Shown here: positions 43,974 through 52,392 of the stretch, piece after piece
Numbering within the stretch: the first letter of the stretch is position 1
Layout of the letters: the number at the start of each line of letters is the position of its first letter
Assembly: GCF_900129975.1 (NCBI RefSeq)
Contig: NZ_FSRG01000005.1
Coordinates: 124,001-188,000 of the forward strand
Source: Halodesulfovibrio marinisediminis DSM 17456
GTDB taxonomy: Bacteria > Desulfobacterota > Desulfovibrionia > Desulfovibrionales > Desulfovibrionaceae
Length of the DNA: 64,000 nucleotides
Reading direction: 5' to 3'
The notes under the pieces: generated by a model
What the model saw: the letters and a program-made list of their open reading frames with translations, nothing else
Databases searched by the model: none
Told to the model about the DNA's origin: nothing
Made by a program: the position numbers and the translations under genes

Positions 43974-44900
43974 ATGACTCAAAAAGAAATTTTAAACACA
44001 ACTGGTCAGGTCTTTAACATTCAGAAATACTCCGTGCATGACGGACCGGGAATCCGCACAGTTGTTTTTCTGAAGGGCTGTCCTCTTTCTTGTAAGTGGT
44101 GTAGTAACCCGGAATCACAATCATTTAAGCCGCAACTGGCCTACAACTCTGGCCAGTGTCTGACTCTTTCAAAATGTCTGCGTTGTGCAGAGGTTTGTAC
44201 TGCTGGTTCCCTTACTCAGGGTGAAGATGATAAAATCGCTGTGAACTGGGATACCTGTACAAACTGTATGGCATGTTCAGAGGCTTGTCCTGCTGGCGCA
44301 CTCATTAACTACGGTGATGAGATGACTGTTAAAGATGCCATCGATTCCGTTGAAAAAGATGCTATGTTCTACGCACGATCTGGTGGCGGCCTTACTCTTG
44401 GTGGCGGCGAACCATTTGCTCAGCCAAAATTTGCTCTTGCCTTGCTTAAAGAAGCAAAACGCCGTTACATTAAAACTGCAGTAGAAACATGTAGTCATGT
44501 TCAGACTGAAACTCTCGTTGAAGCAGGCAAATACCTGAACTTCGCGATGATGGACATCAAGAGCATGGACTCTGATAAGCATAAAGAATTTTGTGGTGTA
44601 GGCAACGAACTCATCTTGAAGAATATTAAAGCACTGCGCGAAGCTCATCCAAAACTCAAAATTCGCGTACGTACTCCGGTAATTCCGGGCTTTAACGACA
44701 CACCTGAAGACATTCAGGCAATTGTTGATTTCATTAAAGACCTTGACGTTGAGTACGAATTGCTCGCATATCACCGCCTTGGTACTCAGAAGTACACCAA
44801 CCTTGGTCGTGAGTACCCAATGGGCGAAGTATCTCTTGATAACGAAGTATTTCTTCCACTCGTAGAGATTGCTAAGCAAGTTCCTAACTACGCTAGCTAA
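43974..44900 (+). CDS. islB: Isethionate sulfite-lyase activating enzyme (radical SAM activase)
   Basis: This 308-residue radical SAM enzyme installs the glycyl radical on IslA. The SAM-cluster motif is C36-x3-C40-x2-C43 in KGCPLSCKWC. Two further four-cysteine ferredoxin-type clusters follow (C62, C68, C71, C75 and C95, C98, C101, C105), as in activases of this group. Later motifs GGGEPFAQPKFALALL and VIPGFNDTPEDI are conserved. I chose the ATG at 43974, preceded by AGGA, because the longer frame from 43866 would run through the hairpin at 43897. Codon bias is as strong as in islA. The next gene downstream is a PAS-type sigma-54 activator. Confidence 0.93.
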   Translation: MTQKEILNTTGQVFNIQKYSVHDGPGIRTVVFLKGCPLSCKWCSNPESQSFKPQLAYNSGQCLTLSKCLRCAEVCTAGSLTQGEDDKIAVNWDTCTNCMACSEACPAGALINYGDEMTVKDAIDSVEKDAMFYARSGGGLTLGGGEPFAQPKFALALLKEAKRRYIKTAVETCSHVQTETLVEAGKYLNFAMMDIKSMDSDKHKEFCGVGNELILKNIKALREAHPKLKIRVRTPVIPGFNDTPEDIQAIVDFIKDLDVEYELLAYHRLGTQKYTNLGREYPMGEVSLDNEVFLPLVEIAKQVPNYAS

Positions 44901-44946
44901 AGAAAGTCCCTTCGACTTCGAGGGAATCCTGTCTTACAGTACCTGT

Positions 44947-44976
44947 CTATGCAGGCCGCACATGCGGTCTGCATAG
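44947..44976 (+). promoter_or_regulatory. Strong intercistronic hairpin between islB and the activator
   Basis: CTATGCAGGCCGCA and TGCGGTCTGCATAG form a 14-bp stem with one G-T pair and almost no loop. There is no T run, so it is more likely to protect or divide an islB-activator transcript than to terminate it. Confidence 0.6.
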
Positions 44977-45001
44977 TATAGTATTCAGGGAGAAGGGTTA
45001 T

Positions 45002-46396
45002 ATGGATACCTATTTAGATAAAATTGGAGCCTCAGTTCGGCATATTTTTGAAGTGCTGGATGACGGCATCTATATTACGGACAAAGAAGGCAAAACGCTA
45101 TTTGTTAACTCCATGTATGAACGTCTTACCGGACTTACGGAAGGCGAATTGCGTGGTAAGGATGTCCGGTATCTAAAAGACAGTGGTATCTTTGATGCTG
45201 TTCTTAACCCTGAGATTGTGAAGACCGGTAAGCCTGCAACCGTTGTTCAGCAGCTGAAAACAGGCAAGCGCCTTGTTTTACGCGGTTTTCCTGTTTTTGA
45301 CGATAACAATGAGCTCGTGCTCGTTGTTACGCTTGCGCGTGACATTACCCTGATCGGGCAAATGCGTAAGCAGATCGCACAGCAGAAAGAACAAATTTCC
45401 CTTTTCTCAAAACAGCTTGCACATCTAGCATCTCAGGATTCTACAGACAATAATCCTGATAACATGTTCTATGATTCTCAGGTGCAGCAGCTAGTATCAC
45501 TTATTAAGCGTATTGCAGAAACTGACGCTACCATGCTTCTGCTTGGTGAGACCGGTGTTGGTAAAGACTGGTTTGCGCGTCTTGCACACGACAGTAGCCC
45601 GCGCAGGGACGAAATGTTCCTTAAGGTTGACTGTGGTAGTATTTCTGAAAACCTTATTGAATCAGAACTTTTCGGTTACGCTCCAGGTGCTTTTACCGGT
45701 GCAACCTCAAAGGGCAAGCCTGGTCACTTTGAAATGGCTAATCGCGGTACCGTATTTCTTGATGAAATCGGTGAACTTCCTCTTTCCATGCAGGCTAAGC
45801 TTCTGCGTGTTCTTCAAGATCAGGAAGTTGTTCGCGTTGGTGCCTCTGTAGCTAAAAAAGTTGATGTACGTATTATTGCTGCAACTAACCGTAATCTGGA
45901 AGAAGAAGTCCGTAAGGGTAATTTCCGAAGCGATTTGTTCTACCGTTTACGTGTAGCCGTTGTTGAGATTCCGCCACTGCGTGAGCGTACAGAAATGATT
46001 CCGGGTCTTGTAGAGCATTTCCTCTCTATCTACGGTGAAAAATACAAGAAAGACATCACATGTGCCCGTGATGCTATGCAGTTGCTGCTTAAATACCGCT
46101 GGCCGGGTAACATCCGTGAGCTTGAAAACCTTATTCAGAGCCTTGTTGTAACACTGGATCATTCTGATATTACAGCAAACGATCTGCCGCCTTCTATTAA
46201 CTCCCGTCATCCAATGGATTGCTTGCCTAACGTAGAGCTTGACGCGAAAGATGAAGGTAAGTCTTTGAAAGAAATTATGGCAGAGCTCGAGCGTCGCGTT
46301 ATTCAGCAGGCACTCGATACTTATGGCTCAGTGAACAAAGCCTCTGAAGTTCTTAAGGTGAACCGTACTACAATTTTCCGCAAGATGAAGCAGTAA
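45002..46396 (+). CDS. Sigma-54-dependent activator with N-terminal PAS domain
   Basis: This 464-residue regulator has an N-terminal PAS domain (residues about 8-125, starting DDGIYITDKEGKTLFVNS), a short coiled linker, a sigma-54 AAA+ domain (about 160-400) and a Fis-type helix-turn-helix end (VNKASEVLKVNRTTIFRKM). Walker A is GETGVGKD, and GAFTGA is intact in YAPGAFTGATSKG. It directly follows islB and is the best candidate to activate the sigma-54-type islA and islB promoters by binding the dyads at 42971. The effector could be isethionate or an intermediate sensed by PAS. A good AGAAGG site precedes the ATG. Confidence 0.93.
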   Translation: MDTYLDKIGASVRHIFEVLDDGIYITDKEGKTLFVNSMYERLTGLTEGELRGKDVRYLKDSGIFDAVLNPEIVKTGKPATVVQQLKTGKRLVLRGFPVFDDNNELVLVVTLARDITLIGQMRKQIAQQKEQISLFSKQLAHLASQDSTDNNPDNMFYDSQVQQLVSLIKRIAETDATMLLLGETGVGKDWFARLAHDSSPRRDEMFLKVDCGSISENLIESELFGYAPGAFTGATSKGKPGHFEMANRGTVFLDEIGELPLSMQAKLLRVLQDQEVVRVGASVAKKVDVRIIAATNRNLEEEVRKGNFRSDLFYRLRVAVVEIPPLRERTEMIPGLVEHFLSIYGEKYKKDITCARDAMQLLLKYRWPGNIRELENLIQSLVVTLDHSDITANDLPPSINSRHPMDCLPNVELDAKDEGKSLKEIMAELERRVIQQALDTYGSVNKASEVLKVNRTTIFRKMKQ

Positions 46397-46422
46397 GCAC
46401 TGGCTTATCGAACAATCACAAA

Positions 46423-47160
46423 ATGGAACATATACTCTTTATCGCGATGGGGTGGTTTGTCGGCGGCTTTGTGAACGGGCTTGCCGGATTTGGTGCCGCT
46501 ATGGTTGCCATGCCTATCATCAGCTACATGATGGATGTTTCGGTTCTCGTGCCGAGTGCTACGATGATAGTCCTGACGTTGAATTGTCATGCTGGATGGG
46601 TTTATCGAAAGCATATTGAATGGCGCTATACCAAAACGCTGTTGATGGGCGCTGTCCCCGGGGTTGTGCTTAGTGCGTATGCATTACAATTCGTTCCAGA
46701 ACAACAGCTTAGATTCGGTATGGGTGCTTTTGTTGCAGCCTATGCAATCTGGAATCTTTTTTTTGAAAAGAAGGAAGTGCGAGTTGTCAATCCGGCATGG
46801 GGCTATGTCGCAGGCGTGATGTCCAGTTCTCTGGGAATGGCCTTCAGCTTTAATGGTCCACCTCTTGCAGTATATACCGCATACTGTGGTTGTCCAAAAA
46901 ACGCTGTTAAAGCTATCATCAGCGCAGGGTTTATTCTTACCGGTGTGCTTATTGTTTCTACACAGGTTGCAATTGGTAATATTGATACCTACGCATTGAC
47001 TATATACGCAGCTTCAGTTCCTGCCGTAGTTGTCGGCAGTAAGCTTGGAATTTATCTTTCAGCTTTTATTTCTGAATCATCGTATCGAAAATTTTTCTTT
47101 GTTTTATTGGCAATTCTCGGCTTGAAAATAGCCGGAGCTGCTTTGCAAATTTTATTATAA
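46423..47160 (+). CDS. TauE/SafE (TSUP) family permease
   Basis: This 245-residue membrane protein has about eight hydrophobic helices in the two-repeat arrangement of the sulfite exporter TauE/SafE family. The repeat motifs are GGFVNGLAGFGAAMVAMPI at the start and SSSLGMAFSFNGPPLAVY in the second half. It starts 26 bases after the activator stop, with no clear ribosome site, and is probably co-transcribed. Members carry sulfite, sulfoacetate, sulfolactate or related sulfonates. Next to islB it could import isethionate or release excess sulfite; direction is not deducible. Confidence 0.85.
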   Translation: MEHILFIAMGWFVGGFVNGLAGFGAAMVAMPIISYMMDVSVLVPSATMIVLTLNCHAGWVYRKHIEWRYTKTLLMGAVPGVVLSAYALQFVPEQQLRFGMGAFVAAYAIWNLFFEKKEVRVVNPAWGYVAGVMSSSLGMAFSFNGPPLAVYTAYCGCPKNAVKAIISAGFILTGVLIVSTQVAIGNIDTYALTIYAASVPAVVVGSKLGIYLSAFISESSYRKFFFVLLAILGLKIAGAALQILL

Positions 47161-47530
47161 ATAGGTTCGCTGCAAGGATACACTGTTGTTTTTTATACTA
47201 TAGTTTTTTGTTTTACACGTTGTGTGACCAATTTATAATATTTTATGGGGCATGTTTCACATGCTACACATAATTCCCGTTTGGTTGAGCCGGTTCAGTT
47301 GTTTCAAAGTGTGCGAAGCAATAGAGCCGGCTCATACTTTTTTTAAAACTGAAAAAGCAGCAGGGAAAATATGGGAATTATACCTTCTCCTCTTCACAAG
47401 GGTGAAATGAAAGAGTAGATCTATTGGTAAAGATTCTTAATAAGTTTTTTTGGCTATTTTTTTAATAGGTTGTTTTTAGTTGTTCTGCTTATTGCTTGAA
47501 CATATTAAATTTCAGGAAGGTATATGAGGT
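47161..47530. other. Intergenic region with terminator
   Basis: 370 bases without a gene. It contains the TSUP terminator (47284) and then an AT-rich stretch that should hold the promoter of the DUF4125 gene. Confidence 0.5.
47284..47345 (+). terminator. Bulged terminator of the islB-activator-TSUP unit
   Basis: TGAGCCGG and CCGGCTCA pair around an inner partly paired arm (TTGTTTC with GAAGCAA) and are followed by a run of T. It lies about 125 bases after the permease stop. Confidence 0.68.
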
Positions 47531-48100
47531 ATGGAAACTAATCAAACTCGTGAAGAATTGATTCAAGATGTGATTGAGCGCGAACTGGTTATGTTTTTGA
47601 ACACGAAAAATTTGGGTGGTCCCGCATCCTGTCAGGAAAATCCGGACATGTTTCGCCACTGGCGCTGGATGGTCTTTTCCGTACTGTCAGATGAGTATAT
47701 TGCATCTTACAAAGACGATTTGATTGAGGCGGAGCGCGTTGGCCGCAATTTGATGACCGAAAAGTATGCCCGAATGGACAACCTGATTCCGTGTGTGTCC
47801 CCGAACATGGAGAAAGTACGAAAAATTACTGCTACAGAACGAGTCTGGATGCAGGAGTTGTTTCAGGAATTTCCACTATTGTTTCCTCAATCTCTTGCCC
47901 GTTTTGATATGTACTTCCCAGCGGAAATGGAAACTCTCTCGGAACGTAGTCTTGATTTGTATCAAGCGTGTGTAGATAAGGCTCTTCGCTCCGGTGAAAA
48001 CTTGGCACGTAAGCGTTACGTCAATTTTTATGCTCGGATGGGGCTAGGCACACTGGAAGAATTAGAAGCACGCAGACGAGAGAAACTCCATCAGAGCTAA
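47531..48100 (+). CDS. DUF4125-family protein
   Basis: This 189-residue soluble, mostly helical protein resembles the DUF4125 family, with a tryptophan-rich early helix (FRHWRWMVFSVLSDEYIASYKDDLIEAE) and a later segment DLYQACVDKALRSGENLARK. No catalytic motif is recognisable. It stands 25 bases before a DUF4037 gene with the same direction, a pairing seen repeatedly in anaerobes. It probably acts together with that nucleotidyltransferase-like protein. The start follows AGGAAGG at a rather long distance. Function is unknown. Confidence 0.75.
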   Translation: METNQTREELIQDVIERELVMFLNTKNLGGPASCQENPDMFRHWRWMVFSVLSDEYIASYKDDLIEAERVGRNLMTEKYARMDNLIPCVSPNMEKVRKITATERVWMQELFQEFPLLFPQSLARFDMYFPAEMETLSERSLDLYQACVDKALRSGENLARKRYVNFYARMGLGTLEELEARRREKLHQS

Positions 48101-48125
48101 AAGTTGAAGAAGGGAGGGGAGAATC

Positions 48126-49079
48126 ATGCAGGGATTACCTTTATCCAGAGAATTCTATGATGAAGTAGCCGCGCCGATGCTGCGAAGCGAGCTGCCAGGA
48201 TATGTGAGTCAGCTTGCTATCGGCCTTGTGGGTGAGGGATCTGAATGTTTCGGATTTGATGACGATTTTTCACAGGATCACGATTGGGGCGCGGGTGTTT
48301 GTATTTGGGTTCCAGAATCACTTGCTGGGCAAGTTGAGCCGTTGCTTGAGCCAGTATTTGCGCGTCTTCCATCTACCTTTAAGGGATATCCTGTGAGAAT
48401 GGCGCCAGATCTTCGGAATGGACGGGTTGGCTTGTTCACTATTGAAGGTTTCTATCGACGCTTTATTAACAGTGGACAACCACTTTCTACATGGCAGCAG
48501 TGGTATACTGTTCCTGAACATTTTTTAGCTGTTGCAACTAACGGAGAAGTTTTTACTGACCCTGTAGGGCAGTTCTCTTCTTTCCGGAAGTCATTACTTA
48601 ATTTTTATCCTGATGATGTAATGAAGAAAAAGTTGGCGGCTCGTTTTGCTGTTATGGCACAAAGCGGTCAGTATAACCTGCTGCGTATGCTCAAGCGAAA
48701 TGATACTGCAGCGGCGCTGCTTGCCGTTTCACGTTTTGTTGAGTCCACAGTTGGAGCCATGTATTTGATGCACGGTAAGTACATGCCGTTTTATAAATGG
48801 GCGTTCCGCGGTATGAAAGAGCTGCCTGACGGTGCGTTTATTGCGGCAAAACTGAATGACGTTTTGTCGTTGAATCTTACTCAGGGACCTGACATTTTGA
48901 GCAATGCGGAAGCAGCGGTTGAAACTGTTTGTGTTGAGATGATGAGGTTGTTGCAGAAGAAAGGACTGAGTCGAAGTAATGAAGCTTGGCTTATGGCTCA
49001 GGCGGAGATGGTTCAAAGTCAGATTGAAAATCCTCAAATCAGGAACCTGCCGACTCTGCATGGAATCCAGTGTAGCTAA
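48126..49079 (+). CDS. DUF4037-family nucleotidyltransferase-like protein
   Basis: This 317-residue protein has an N-terminal nucleotidyltransferase-fold motif: Gly38-Ser39 followed by FDDDFSQDHDWGAG. The aspartates around D51 and D53 are positioned like the metal-binding pair of minimal nucleotidyltransferases. The helical remainder, with KYMPFYKWAFRGMKELP, is typical of DUF4037. It has a good GGAGGGGAG site. With the DUF4125 gene it forms a two-gene unit ended by a terminator at 49101. It may transfer a nucleotide to a small molecule, RNA or protein; I do not know the substrate. Confidence 0.75.
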   Translation: MQGLPLSREFYDEVAAPMLRSELPGYVSQLAIGLVGEGSECFGFDDDFSQDHDWGAGVCIWVPESLAGQVEPLLEPVFARLPSTFKGYPVRMAPDLRNGRVGLFTIEGFYRRFINSGQPLSTWQQWYTVPEHFLAVATNGEVFTDPVGQFSSFRKSLLNFYPDDVMKKKLAARFAVMAQSGQYNLLRMLKRNDTAAALLAVSRFVESTVGAMYLMHGKYMPFYKWAFRGMKELPDGAFIAAKLNDVLSLNLTQGPDILSNAEAAVETVCVEMMRLLQKKGLSRSNEAWLMAQAEMVQSQIENPQIRNLPTLHGIQCS

Positions 49080-49100
49080 TGATATCTTATAAAAGTTATG

Positions 49101-49136
49101 AAAAAAGGCTGTCCTAACATTTAGGATAGCCTTTTT
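49101..49136. terminator. Bidirectional terminator between DUF4037 and TetR genes
   Basis: AAAAAGGCT-TCCTAA and TTAGGA-AGCCTTTTT pair almost perfectly with A and T tracts outside. It lies between convergent genes and can serve both strands. Confidence 0.88.
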
Positions 49137-49162
49137 CAAAAATAATTCGCAGTGCGAAAAGA

Positions 49163-49774
49163 TTATTTCTTTCCAGTTGCAACCATGCGTAAGAAATGAC
49201 GTGGAATTTCCTCTAGCAATGCTTTTGCGCGCTCTTCACCGATGTGGAACGGTGTACGACCAGAAATATAGAGACTGATTAAACCGTGAATTTGTGACCA
49301 AGACATGATCAGGGCGTCGTCTACAGAGCATCCTTCAAAATGACCGGCGTCAATAGCGCGTTCCACGGCGTTTCGAACCATACCAAGTACAGCCTCGTAG
49401 CCCTTTACTGGTACTGTGCCGTCTTCAGAAATCTGAATAGGCATATGGAACATAAGATCATAGTATTCCCAGTAATCAACGCCGAATCCGCCGTATTCAA
49501 CGGCAAGATTCGCAAGGTGCTTGATTGGGTCAGGATCTATTTCAAGTCTTGCTAATCGGTTGAGGAGAATCTGGTAGCCTTCAGTGCGGAGCTGATCTAG
49601 CAGTTCTTCTTTGTTTTTTACGTACCGGTAAATAAGCGCGGGGCTGTAATTTACCTTGGCAGCAATGCGTCGCATGGAGACATTGCCTACACCTTCTTTA
49701 GAGAACAGTTCGCGTGCTGCATCAAGTATGAGACGGCGTTTTTCTGTTTGTTCCGGTGTCCAATCTTTCTTCAT
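49163..49774 (-). CDS. TetR/AcrR-family transcriptional regulator
   Basis: This 203-residue repressor has the N-terminal helix-turn-helix VSMRRIAAKVNYSPALIYRYVKNKEELL, here shown in part, and a C-terminal domain of the TetR_C type. The ribosome site AAGGGAG precedes the ATG. A 9-bp inverted repeat (49860) lies about 90 bases upstream and is a likely operator. It converges on the DUF4125-DUF4037 pair, so there is no direct sign that it controls them. Confidence 0.88.
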   Translation of the reverse strand: MKKDWTPEQTEKRRLILDAARELFSKEGVGNVSMRRIAAKVNYSPALIYRYVKNKEELLDQLRTEGYQILLNRLARLEIDPDPIKHLANLAVEYGGFGVDYWEYYDLMFHMPIQISEDGTVPVKGYEAVLGMVRNAVERAIDAGHFEGCSVDDALIMSWSQIHGLISLYISGRTPFHIGEERAKALLEEIPRHFLRMVATGKK

Positions 49775-50112
49775 TAGAGCTCCCTTTGCAGGAATACGGT
49801 GCTTATCTTTGAAGCGTGCAACGCGGCTTCGACTTCCCCTCGTCTTACTGAAGCTGCGTATGTCATAAAATAAAGAATATCTTATGACATGTTGTGAAGC
49901 ACAATTCCATACCGTATCTAAGTACTACATATAGTAAGTAGAGAGTTACGTAAACTTACTTTCCGTTGGATACGGCTGATCTGAAAGAAGTACGTGCCAT
50001 ATTATAATGATAGTAACGCATTGCAGGAGGGAGTGGTTCGACCATGCCGCACTATGTTATTGCGCTATGAAGGTATATCCGAGTCAAGCCGTTGCAGTTT
50101 TTTTAGCAGCAG
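49775..50112. other. TetR promoter region
   Basis: 338 bases with the TetR-type inverted repeat at 49860-49890 and otherwise no gene or clear terminator for the acyltransferase gene. Confidence 0.5.
49860..49890. promoter_or_regulatory. Candidate operator of the TetR regulator at 49163
   Basis: ATGTCATAA and TTATGACAT form a perfect 9-bp inverted repeat with a 13-base spacer. It lies 86 bases upstream of the TetR start codon. Confidence 0.6.
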
Positions 50113-51093
50113 CTAACAATGAGGGGATACAAAAACACGGTCTCCCTCAATAAGTCCGAGTGCTGCACAGATGTTTTCGCGAATAACTGCTATCCCGTTT
50201 TGGAATCCGCAATGGGCTATTGCACCTGAAAATTCACCATTTTCTTTAAGAGATCCCATCAGGTGAATGTCGCCTTTAATGCTTCCTTTTTTGAGGGTGT
50301 ACCACTTCCCGTTTCTTAATGGAGACAGTTCGTTACGAGTTGCTTTGTAGCAGAGTGTTCCATCAACTGGGTCGACTCTGTTTTGGAATGTGAATCCAAG
50401 ACGTTTTGCAAGATGCTGTGAACCGCGTGACGACATACCTACGGAATTTTCACTGATTCGTTGTTTGGAACAACCGTCTGGTAATTCATATTCGTTAGGG
50501 AACATGTTCATAAATGAACGATCCTTATTAGCCATACGTTTGTACGCTTCAATAAAGCTCATTCCTGTAAATTTTTTTCCAAAACAATCCCAGAAACGGG
50601 ATTCACCTTTGGCGGTAATCTTGCCTAGTACCTCAACTACAAAAGAGTCTGTAAAGCGTTCTGGCTTAATTCCTGCGTAAAGGACTCGTATGTGGCTTAA
50701 CTGGGCTGCAAGTTTGTAATGTGTTTTGCGGAACATGTCGTCCACAATCAACCCGCCAAGGCCGCTTGTACGTTGAGTTTCAATGCCACGGATATATTTC
50801 TGATGATCTTCTTCGTTGATCACATCTATGTAATGTTGTGGCTGGGCTTCGGATATGTACGAACCAAATAAGCTGGAAGCTCCAGCAATTCGTTTTGTGG
50901 CCAGATCTTCACAAACGAATTGATATTCACATTTTCCAGGTGGGAGAATGCCCGCAAATGACTGCAAGCTGGTCTCAATTCGTTTAGACAAAAGATCTGG
51001 CGAAGGCTGGAGGCTTAAAAGAGGAGCCTGATAAGCGAGCCGACACAGTTCATCGTGATCTTCATGCCGTGCTCCGCGCACAATAAATCGCAT
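50113..51093 (-). CDS. astA: Arginine N-succinyltransferase (AstA) family acyltransferase
   Basis: This 326-residue GNAT-type protein matches the AstA family. The first half has RGARHEDHDELCRLAYQA and YQFVCEDLATKRIAGASS; the second half has SRFWDCFGKKFTGMSFIEA and SSRGSQHLAKRLGF. AstA moves a succinyl group from succinyl-CoA to arginine, opening the AST pathway to glutamate. No astBCDE gene lies nearby, so it may have another substrate or role. The ATG follows AAGAG. Family is fairly sure; activity is not. Confidence 0.78.
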   Translation of the reverse strand: MRFIVRGARHEDHDELCRLAYQAPLLSLQPSPDLLSKRIETSLQSFAGILPPGKCEYQFVCEDLATKRIAGASSLFGSYISEAQPQHYIDVINEEDHQKYIRGIETQRTSGLGGLIVDDMFRKTHYKLAAQLSHIRVLYAGIKPERFTDSFVVEVLGKITAKGESRFWDCFGKKFTGMSFIEAYKRMANKDRSFMNMFPNEYELPDGCSKQRISENSVGMSSRGSQHLAKRLGFTFQNRVDPVDGTLCYKATRNELSPLRNGKWYTLKKGSIKGDIHLMGSLKENGEFSGAIAHCGFQNGIAVIRENICAALGLIEGDRVFVSPHC

Positions 51094-51497
51094 AATATTT
51101 CTCTTTGCTTAGTGTGTCGATTAGCTATTTCGTTTTTTTGACCATTCGTTTCTTTATTCTTGAAGAGACTAGAAACATAGAGCCACGTTGAAGAGGAAGA
51201 TATCTATTTAGTAATTGTAAATTTAATCACATAGTTCAAGATGCAGTGTGATTGACTACATTCGTGCATAGTTAGCTATATGAGTAACTTTTAATTTGTA
51301 TTTATGTACAGAAAATGTCCTGCCCTTAGCAAGGGCTGGACGATGTTTTCTACGGGATTTGGTCTTACTTTTTTAGCTGTTGAAAAGAACTTGTTGGTAT
51401 GACAGTAATTGATACGGAGCAAGGTGGTGAGGGGCATTTTGTTTTAGAAAGGAAATAGTTTTTGATGATTAATATTGTCAGCTTGTTATGGGTGTTT
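51094..51497. other. Intergenic region with the larB terminator
   Basis: About 400 bases, AT-rich. One hairpin at 51317-51341 is listed separately. The remainder must carry the astA promoter; nothing else is evident. Confidence 0.45.
51317..51341 (-). terminator. Probable terminator of larB
   Basis: GTCC-GCCCTT and AAGGGC-GGAC pair around AGC with one T-T mismatch; the minus strand then reads ATTTTC. It lies about 155 bases after the larB stop. Confidence 0.55.
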
Positions 51498-52238
51498 TCA
51501 CCTGTGAGCCATTACGTTGATCATATGAGCCTGATAGCCTGCTCCAAACCCATTATCGATATTCACAACTGAAACTCCGGGAGCGCAGCCGTTCAGCATG
51601 GTCATGAGGGCAGCAACCCCACCAAGTCCTGTGCCGTAGCCTATACTTGTTGGAACAGCGATAACAGGTACGGGGCTGAGCCCGGCAACAAGCGTTGGCA
51701 AAGCTCCATCCATTCCGGCAACTGCAATGATTGCTGAGGCCTTCTCAAAATCTTTTGCTGCATTCAGTGCCCGATGTACTCCGGCAATTCCACAGTCAAA
51801 GTGTCTAATAACATTACTGCCGAGAAACTCAGCTGTCTGGGCTGCCTCTTCAGCGATTCCGTGATCGGATGTTCCGGCGTTGATTACTAGAACACAGCCA
51901 GTTAGTTTTTTATTAGGGGCATCAAGAGTCAATGTGCGGGCGTTAGCATCAAAACGGATGGCTGGAAGAACTGTTTGGACTGCTTTGTAATGTTCTTCGG
52001 TTGCGCGCGTGCCAAGACATTCACCATGTGAATCAATCATTGCTTGAAAGATGATTGCAACCTGCTCAGGAGTTTTGCCTTCGCAAAAAATGACTTCAGG
52101 GCAACCTGTCCGTTGTGGCCTGTTAATATCCAGCTGCGTGTGGTTGCTTACAAAACATGAATGTTTTTTGGGGAGATTAGAATTTGCTGACTGTTCTTGT
52201 TCGAATAGATCAGAAGGTATTGGGTTCTGTGTAGGCAT
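51498..52238 (-). CDS. larB: LarB-type nickel-pincer cofactor biosynthesis protein
   Basis: This 246-residue protein matches LarB, the AIR-carboxylase-like enzyme that carboxylates and hydrolyses nicotinic acid adenine dinucleotide to pyridinium-3,5-biscarboxylic acid mononucleotide. Conserved parts are CPEVIFCEGKTPEQV, VINAGTSDHGIAEEAA and VAGMDGALPTLVAGL. The ATG at 52238 has AAGGA six bases upstream; a TTG two codons earlier does not. LarC, LarE and LarA are not in the window. The cofactor serves lactate racemase and related 2-hydroxyacid isomerases. Confidence 0.88.
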   Translation of the reverse strand: MPTQNPIPSDLFEQEQSANSNLPKKHSCFVSNHTQLDINRPQRTGCPEVIFCEGKTPEQVAIIFQAMIDSHGECLGTRATEEHYKAVQTVLPAIRFDANARTLTLDAPNKKLTGCVLVINAGTSDHGIAEEAAQTAEFLGSNVIRHFDCGIAGVHRALNAAKDFEKASAIIAVAGMDGALPTLVAGLSPVPVIAVPTSIGYGTGLGGVAALMTMLNGCAPGVSVVNIDNGFGAGYQAHMINVMAHR

Positions 52239-52349
52239 GATCAATCCTTATTAATAAAAGAATAGGCAATAGATTCGTTTCCTACGGTGGATTCAGTCGA
52301 AGTGCAATGCAGGGACAATAGTAAAAAATGAAAAAATGAATTTTCCATA

Positions 52350-52378
52350 TTGACAAGGTGTAATAAATTCCATAAATA
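52350..52378 (+). promoter_or_regulatory. Sigma-70 promoter of the tRNA cluster
   Basis: TTGACA, a 17-base spacer and TAAATA stand 15 bases before the tRNA-Gln 5' end. This is the expected layout for a strong tRNA promoter. Confidence 0.75.
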
Positions 52379-52392
52379 CACCTCTCACTTGT

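Noticed and set aside
44277-44879. 200-codon minus-strand frame opposite islB
   Set aside because: Mirror of a strongly biased real gene; no start signals or recognisable protein.
49975-50112. TTAGC/GCTAA hairpin after astA as a terminator
   Set aside because: The stem is only five bases and the T tract lies on the wrong side for the minus-strand gene.
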